From Candidatus Nanohaloarchaea archaeon (GTDB taxonomy: Archaea; EX4484-52; GLR71), in the NCBI GenBank assembly GCA_013138765.1, contig WTCB01000066.1, forward strand, positions 1 through 35,658: a stretch of 35,658 nt of DNA, read 5' to 3'. The notes beneath the pieces were generated by a model. The model did not search any database and was not told the origin of the DNA. It was given only the letters and a program-made list of their open reading frames with translations. Shown one piece after another: positions 31,365-35,658 of this stretch (its first letter is position 1; each line of letters begins with the position of its first letter). The position numbers and the translations under genes are program-made.

Positions 31365-32174
31365 ATGAGCATCATATCTGATCTTAATATCAGTCCTGAT
31401 AAAAAGTTAGGGCAGAACTTTCTTGTAGATAAAAATATAGTCGGTGTCGAGATCAGAGAGGCAGAAGTATCTGATAAAGATACAGTCCTTGAAATCGGTG
31501 CGGGTTATGGTGCGCTTACTCTTGAACTTGCGAAAGCTGCCAAAAAAGTGATAGCTGTCGAACTGGATCCTGAACTTGTTGAGATTCTCGAGGATAGGCT
31601 GGTTGAAGAGAATATAACAAACGTTGAAATCATACAGGGCGATATATTAAAGGTAACTGTACCGCCATTTGATAAATGTGTGGCAAATATACCTTATCAG
31701 ATATCTTCTAAAATTATCGAGATGCTTGGCAGGTTGGGTAAATATTCGGTATTAATCATGCAGAGAGAGTTTGCAGACAGGCTTGTTGCAAAACCTGGAG
31801 AGAAAAATTATTCTAGGATCTCTGTTCTTGCGCAATATCACTTCAATTCTAAGTTTTTAAGAAAAGTGGGCAGAAAATGTTTTTATCCTGCACCTAAAGT
31901 TGATTCGGCGATAATTAAGCTTCTGCCAAAAGATACAAAAGCAAAAGTATCGGATGAAGAGTTCTTCTTTAAGTTTGTCCGGGCGGCATTTATCCATAAG
32001 AACCAGAAATTGTGGAAGGCGATATCGCATTCCAAGCGCGAGATGGAACTTGACAAAAGTGTACTTTCAAAGATTGGTCATGAGTTATCATTGGCAGATG
32101 TCCGTGTGCGCACAATGGATATTGATCAGCTTGCTAAGTCTTCTGAGGAGATGTTGGTTCTTCTTAAGAAATGA
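31365..32174 (+). CDS. ksgA: 16S rRNA N6,N6-dimethyladenosine transferase (KsgA/Dim1)
   Basis: A 269-aa protein of normal KsgA/Dim1 length. It dimethylates two adjacent adenosines in the 3' terminal helix of 16S rRNA during small-subunit maturation. Seen are the N-terminal KKLGQNFLVD, SAM motif I LEIGAGYGALT, acidic loop VELDPELVEIL, catalytic NIPYQISS, QREFADRLVAKPG, and C-terminal CFYPAPKVDSAII, all canonical. It is one of two paralogues in the window and the more canonical one, so it is the likely housekeeping copy. Confidence 0.93.
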   Translation: MSIISDLNISPDKKLGQNFLVDKNIVGVEIREAEVSDKDTVLEIGAGYGALTLELAKAAKKVIAVELDPELVEILEDRLVEENITNVEIIQGDILKVTVPPFDKCVANIPYQISSKIIEMLGRLGKYSVLIMQREFADRLVAKPGEKNYSRISVLAQYHFNSKFLRKVGRKCFYPAPKVDSAIIKLLPKDTKAKVSDEEFFFKFVRAAFIHKNQKLWKAISHSKREMELDKSVLSKIGHELSLADVRVRTMDIDQLAKSSEEMLVLLKK

Positions 32175-32208
32175 TTGATTGTTTTTTTTATTTCCCCTAA
32201 GTAGTACC

Positions 32209-32217
32209 TATATAAAG
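32209..32217 (+). promoter_or_regulatory. TATA box for the DnaC-like gene
   Basis: TATATAAAG ends 21 nt before ATG 32239. It supports that start over upstream in-frame codons from 32179 that would lie before the transcription start. Confidence 0.6.
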
Positions 32218-32238
32218 TTTTATATTTATAATAGCTTG

Positions 32239-32928
32239 ATGCAAAGATTAAAAATGTCTGATTTGATTACTGATGCTGTTCTGAATGAATTGCAAAGGCA
32301 TTATGATGGTTTAAGATTAGAAATAAATAATGATGATATTTTGGTGTCGGGTATTTCTGATAAAGATACAATTAAGAAGGTTGAAATAGATTTAGAATTT
32401 TATTTAGATAATAGTGAATTGCCATTAGAGAATCTTTGTTGCAGGTTAGATAATTATGAACCCCATAATGATTTACAAAAAGAACTTTTAGAATATGCCC
32501 ATAAATTATTGGATTTAGATACTGCTATGACTGGGGGTATATATGCCTGGGGTGCCCCTGGTGTTGGGAAAAGTCATGTTGCGATTGGTATTGCAAAAGA
32601 ATTTATGTCTAAAGGCCAAGATGTATATTTTTTATCTGCAGAGAATTATAGGTTACCTGATAATTTAGGACCAAATCAAGTTTTTATTTTTGATGATTTA
32701 AATTCTCCTTATGGTACTTATAAAGATAATTTTAAAAAAGCAGTAATAAATATTCACAATAAAGGTGGTAGGATTTTTGTAACCAGTAATATCTCTTATG
32801 ATGAATTTATGGATCATGCTTTGAAAATTGAAGAAAAACAAAGATATATGGATAGAACAAAACAGATGTTTAAAGTTCTGCATATTGAAGGAGACAGTCA
32901 ACGAGAACAAAAAGCATGGTATCAATAA
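32239..32928 (+). CDS. DnaC/IstB-like AAA+ ATPase
   Basis: About 229 aa. Residues 1-80 are a non-conserved N-terminal region with a predicted strand-helix pattern. The AAA+ core has Walker A GAPGVGKS (105-112), Walker B VFIFDDL (148-154), sensor 1 IFVTSN (179-184) and a DR motif (RYMDRTKQM) at the position of the arginine finger in DnaC-type helicase loaders. In bacteria such ATPases load the replicative helicase or assist IS21-type transposases; no transposase or helicase is adjacent here. It is AT-rich relative to ksgA, which suggests acquisition. The partner is unknown. Confidence 0.8.
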   Translation: MQRLKMSDLITDAVLNELQRHYDGLRLEINNDDILVSGISDKDTIKKVEIDLEFYLDNSELPLENLCCRLDNYEPHNDLQKELLEYAHKLLDLDTAMTGGIYAWGAPGVGKSHVAIGIAKEFMSKGQDVYFLSAENYRLPDNLGPNQVFIFDDLNSPYGTYKDNFKKAVINIHNKGGRIFVTSNISYDEFMDHALKIEEKQRYMDRTKQMFKVLHIEGDSQREQKAWYQ

Positions 32929-32972
32929 TATTTTGATTAATTCAAAATAAAATTTATGTGTTTATTTTTTTT

Positions 32973-33707
32973 TCAGTTTCTACTTCTCATCTTTGCCAAA
33001 AGTCTTAAGATCTCAAGGTACAGCCATACCAATGTTACTATCAATCCGAATGATGCGTACCATTCCATGTATTTTGGTGCGCCGGCCTTTACACCGTTCT
33101 CTATGAAATCAAAGTCTAGGACAAGGTTCAATGCAGCTATTGTGACTACGAACAGGCTGAACAGGATTCCGAATGTTCCGCTTTCATGGATTAATGGGAT
33201 CTGCGATCCAAAAAATCCTAAGATGAAGTTTATTACATAGATAAGCATGATTCCGCCTGTAGCTGCAACCACGCCTAGTTTGAAATTTTCTGTGGCTTTG
33301 ATCATTCTGGATTTATAAGCCATAAGGAGCGCAAATAAGGTGCCAAAAGTCAAGAATATTGCGTCTATTACAATTCCTGGGTAACTCATCTCAAAATATG
33401 CAGATATTCCTCCAAGTGCAAAACCTTCAAGGAGTGCATATATCGGCGCTGTTACTGGCGACCAGGTCTTTTTGAATACTGTGATTAATGCAAGTATTAA
33501 GCCGCCAATAAGGCCACCTATCATGAATAGCATCAGATTTGGATTTCCGTCTAAAAACATGGACCATGTCTTTGATGCAGTAATCATGACAAGCATAAGG
33601 AGAATTAATGTCTTGTTTGTTGTTCCCTGGATTGTCATCTTTTCTGTTACTGGACCTTGGTGTTCAAATGTCTTTGAGTTGAGCGCGGGGTTAGAACTTC
33701 GTATCAT
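32973..33707 (-). CDS. Bax inhibitor-1/YccA family membrane protein
   Basis: A 244-aa protein with seven hydrophobic segments and a short polar N-terminus (SSNPALNSKTFEHQ), as in bacterial YccA/BI-1 proteins. Typical blocks are SPVTAPIYALLEGFALGGIS, the GTFGILFSLFVVTIAALNLVLDFDFIE region with the conserved acidic pair in helix 6-7, and GAPKYMEWYASFGLIVTLVWLY at the end. Family members are pH-sensitive Ca2+ leak channels or protease modulators (established for BsYetJ and human BI-1); the role in archaea is unknown. A TATA box (GTATAAAT, 33736-33743) lies about 30 nt upstream. Confidence 0.92.
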   Translation of the reverse strand: MIRSSNPALNSKTFEHQGPVTEKMTIQGTTNKTLILLMLVMITASKTWSMFLDGNPNLMLFMIGGLIGGLILALITVFKKTWSPVTAPIYALLEGFALGGISAYFEMSYPGIVIDAIFLTFGTLFALLMAYKSRMIKATENFKLGVVAATGGIMLIYVINFILGFFGSQIPLIHESGTFGILFSLFVVTIAALNLVLDFDFIENGVKAGAPKYMEWYASFGLIVTLVWLYLEILRLLAKMRSRN

Positions 33708-33800
33708 TATGATTACCTTTTGTTATCTATTTATTGTATAAATATTGTTCAAGTTGCATATATGTGTTTTTGTCCTTTGTTGTATTTATTTTGTTTATTG

Positions 33801-34610
33801 TTATTCTAACCTGTCTTTGATTTTATCAAGCAGTGTGCTCAATTCTTCAAAAGACAGCATTATCACTTTCTTGTCAAGTGTTTTTATGTCAAGGTTTAAG
33901 GTTGCTATGAATTCGCGTGATTTGTTTTTGGTATATCGTTTTTTGTCTTTCAATGTCTTATAATCAATTATCGCTTCAAGGAGTGCGTTCTCTGTCTTTT
34001 TGGTGCGCCGGTCAAAAAGAAGTCTTGTTATATATCTTATTTTGTCATCTATTAGGCTCTCTTTTTTAATTGGTCTTATGCTTATGATTGCTGATGAAAT
34101 TCGTGGTCTTGGTTCAAAAGAACTTTTAGGCACTATCTCAAGAAATTTCATATCAAAATATGCAGGGGCAAAGAGTGATAAAAGTGATGGCTCTCTTTCC
34201 ATGTCAAGCATCTTTTCAGCAAAACTTTTGTTTACTGTCAGTATGCCTTCTTTGAAATCATATCTTGATAATTTTAATATCAATGGCTCTGAGATGTTGT
34301 ATGGGATGTTTGCGACTATCTTGTCGAATTGTGGCAACTCACTTTTGAGTACGTTTTCATATATTATGATTAGGTTCTTGTATTTTTTTTTGAGGGTTTC
34401 ATGGTGTGTTTTTAGAGTTGTGTCTATTTCGTAGGACGTGAGTGCGCATCCGGTTTCTGCTAGCGCTTCTGTCAGTATTCCGGTACCAGTTCCTATTTCA
34501 ATTACTGTCTCTTTTTCTTTTATGTCTGCAAATATTATGATATTGTCTATCATTGTCTGGTCTGTCATGAAATGCTGACCGAATCTTGAGACTTTATCTT
34601 GTATGGGCAT
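33801..34610 (-). CDS. Second KsgA/Dim1-like methyltransferase
   Basis: A 269-aa paralogue of KsgA. It keeps RFGQHFMTDQTMI, SAM motif IEIGTGTGILTEAL, acidic SYEIDTTL, the target-base motif NIPYNISEP, and SSFEPRPRISSAII. It differs from the copy at 31.4 kb throughout, with a lysine-rich C-terminus and a shorter LTVNKSFAEKML in place of QREFADRL. It may modify another site or be a divergent orthologue beside an acquired copy. It shares a single TATA-containing promoter with the divergent PHP-domain gene. Family membership is firm, target is not. Confidence 0.88.
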   Translation of the reverse strand: MPIQDKVSRFGQHFMTDQTMIDNIIIFADIKEKETVIEIGTGTGILTEALAETGCALTSYEIDTTLKTHHETLKKKYKNLIIIYENVLKSELPQFDKIVANIPYNISEPLILKLSRYDFKEGILTVNKSFAEKMLDMEREPSLLSLFAPAYFDMKFLEIVPKSSFEPRPRISSAIISIRPIKKESLIDDKIRYITRLLFDRRTKKTENALLEAIIDYKTLKDKKRYTKNKSREFIATLNLDIKTLDKKVIMLSFEELSTLLDKIKDRLE

Positions 34611-34632
34611 ATTATCAATATGTTTCTGTAGG

Positions 34633-34640
34633 TATTTAAA
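34633..34640. promoter_or_regulatory. Single TATA box between two divergent leaderless genes
   Basis: TATTTAAA with the symmetric core TTTAAA (34635-34640) lies 24 nt from the minus-strand ATG at 34610 and 22 nt from the plus-strand ATG at 34663. No other TATA-like box is seen in the 52-bp gap, so one box may serve both directions. Confidence 0.5.
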
Positions 34641-34662
34641 GAGGTATATATGTAATTTCCTT

Positions 34663-35478
34663 ATGAGTGATAATAAAACGTTATATGTTATTGATGGGGG
34701 TATTCATACACCTGATGATACTAAAGCATATCTTGAATTTGGTATAGATCTTAATCGGAGTGACCTTTCAACTTATTGGGCTGAACAAATTGGGAATCGT
34801 TTTGAATCGCTTGTTAAAAAAAATTATCAATATTATACTGGGGGATCTATAGAGGGGGTCATATGTCTTATTAAAACTGATGCATTTCCAGAAAAGATTT
34901 ATGTCGATGCTCTTTCAGAACAAGGTTTTACTGTTTATCCCTCTGCTGAAATACAGACTACTTTTGGACATTTTAATGTTATAAAAGGTAAATCTATGGA
35001 ATTTAAATCCGGGTTAGATGTGGGTGGTATGGAAAGTGTTTCTGATATTTTAAATTATGTAAAAGAAAATGAATTTATACTTACGCTTGCGCATCCATCA
35101 ACTGTTGATTATGGTATGAGGTTAAGTGATGTTAAACTATTTGAATCACTACAAAAAGATTATAAAAATATTTTTTATGATCGTAATGCTTGGGTTAAAA
35201 CATTGACTGAAAATTCTAATTTTGGTATGGCAATCAATAAAATATTTCCTAAAGCTACAGAAGATTATAATACAAAACTTAAGATTATTGCATCAACAGA
35301 TGATACTACACCAAATATTGCATTTTCAGGGAAACAAATAACTATTGAACCAATTGATGGCACTCTTGATATGCTTAAAATTGCATTTTTAAATACTGGA
35401 TCTAAAACAGATCCTATATCTGCAAGTTATATCTTAAAGAAAATCTTAACTAAATTCGGATTATTTAAAACTTTTTGA
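34663..35478 (+). CDS. Divergent PHP-domain metal-dependent phosphoesterase-like protein
   Basis: About 271 aa. Signs of a PHP fold: an N-terminal strand and loop YVIDGGIHTPDD (H15; the usual first His of DxHxHT is Gly), SAEIQTTFGHFNVIKG (E96 and H103, matching the GxEIxTxxxH block), TLAHPST (H144) and IIASTDDTTPNIAFSG (D213, matching GSDAHxP with Asp for the His). Four or five metal ligands remain and two are changed, so activity may be altered. The PHP superfamily includes histidinol-phosphate phosphatases and nucleases. AT-rich and monocistronic; the start at 34663 is fixed by the TATA spacing. Confidence 0.65.
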   Translation: MSDNKTLYVIDGGIHTPDDTKAYLEFGIDLNRSDLSTYWAEQIGNRFESLVKKNYQYYTGGSIEGVICLIKTDAFPEKIYVDALSEQGFTVYPSAEIQTTFGHFNVIKGKSMEFKSGLDVGGMESVSDILNYVKENEFILTLAHPSTVDYGMRLSDVKLFESLQKDYKNIFYDRNAWVKTLTENSNFGMAINKIFPKATEDYNTKLKIIASTDDTTPNIAFSGKQITIEPIDGTLDMLKIAFLNTGSKTDPISASYILKKILTKFGLFKTF

Positions 35479-35532
35479 ATTTAAAGATTAAATTAAAAAA
35501 TAATAATAAAAAGAAAAGAAAATTTTGTGAAC

Positions 35533-35658
35533 CTATTTGATATTCACATATCTGCCGTCTGTCATTATGTGGACTGTGTCGCCTATTATGAATCCTTCTT
35601 CTTCGCATAATGATGCAAAAGATGCAAGCCTTTCAGTCTCACCATGGACCGGTATTAT
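35533..35658 (-). CDS. C-terminal end of a beta-CASP ribonuclease (RNase J type), cut by the window edge
   Basis: The last 42 codons are visible. IIPVHGETERLASFASLCEE matches the PxHGE motif and following helix near the end of the metallo-beta-lactamase/beta-CASP RNase J family, and GDTVHIMTDGRYVNIK matches its final strand pair. Archaeal RNase J is a 5'-3' exoribonuclease in mRNA and rRNA turnover. The rest of the gene lies to the right of the window. It converges with the PHP-domain gene; the 54-bp gap is A-rich with no hairpin seen. Confidence 0.8.
   Translation of the reverse strand: MIPVHGETERLASFASLCEEEGFIIGDTVHIMTDGRYVNIK

Overview
The window is about 35.7 kb of AT-rich DNA that reads as archaeal chromosome. 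Evidence: Mre11-Rad50 and NurA, an archaeal-type NMN adenylyltransferase, two Dim1/KsgA-type rRNA dimethyltransferases, the C-terminus of a beta-CASP/RNase J-type nuclease, a tRNA-Ile without encoded CCA, and many genes whose ATG lies 22-27 nt after a TATA box (leaderless transcripts). Small genes, many unrecognised ORFs and bacterial-type accessory genes (RadC, ORF6N/PLD, AlbA_2, RNase HIII) would suit an uncultured DPANN-like or related lineage, but the sequence does not settle the phylum.

Layout. 1-2.8 kb is accessory: the tail of an ORF6N/PLD-type protein, then radC and an AlbA_2/ATPase-fold regulator on the minus strand. 2.8-7.0 kb: nadM (-), a six-helix membrane protein (+) and an 897-aa PEP-synthase-like protein (+) that has lost its catalytic His, Cys and metal-site residues. 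7.0-9.1 kb: a convergent intergenic stretch with a candidate structured RNA and one copy of a roughly 48-bp repeat, an orphan PD-(D/E)XK-like nuclease (-), and a 400-bp AT-rich gap with a spaced inverted repeat. 9.1-17.0 kb: a run of eight plus-strand genes (membrane-anchored DUF4352-like protein, OB-fold protein, HAD-like protein, acidic helical protein, NurA, unknown, and two membrane-anchored proteins). 17.0-20.4 kb (-): a surface beta-propeller protein, an orphan gene, tRNA-Ile and an agmatinase-family enzyme. 20.5-22.1 kb (+): an LPG-synthase-type flippase and a polyprenol/diacylglycerol-kinase-like membrane protein. 22.1-28.5 kb: a tight minus-strand run trxB-trxA-rnhC-coiled-coil gene-mre11-rad50, with a divergent winged-helix regulator. 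28.9-35.6 kb: AT-rich orphans (a tandemly duplicated protein, a Cys/His-containing protein, a DnaC-like ATPase, a PHP-domain protein) between housekeeping genes (two ksgA paralogues, a Bax-inhibitor-1 family protein).

How the genes fit together: the trx-rnhC-mre11-rad50 run would couple thiol redox to DNA-end and RNA:DNA-hybrid processing. NurA is separate, inside a cluster of unknown genes with no HerA in view. Points most worth following: the inactivated PEP-synthase fold with its long linker, mre11 apparently starting at AUA, the candidate RNA near 7.24 kb, the repeat shared by two intergenic regions, and the NurA neighbourhood.
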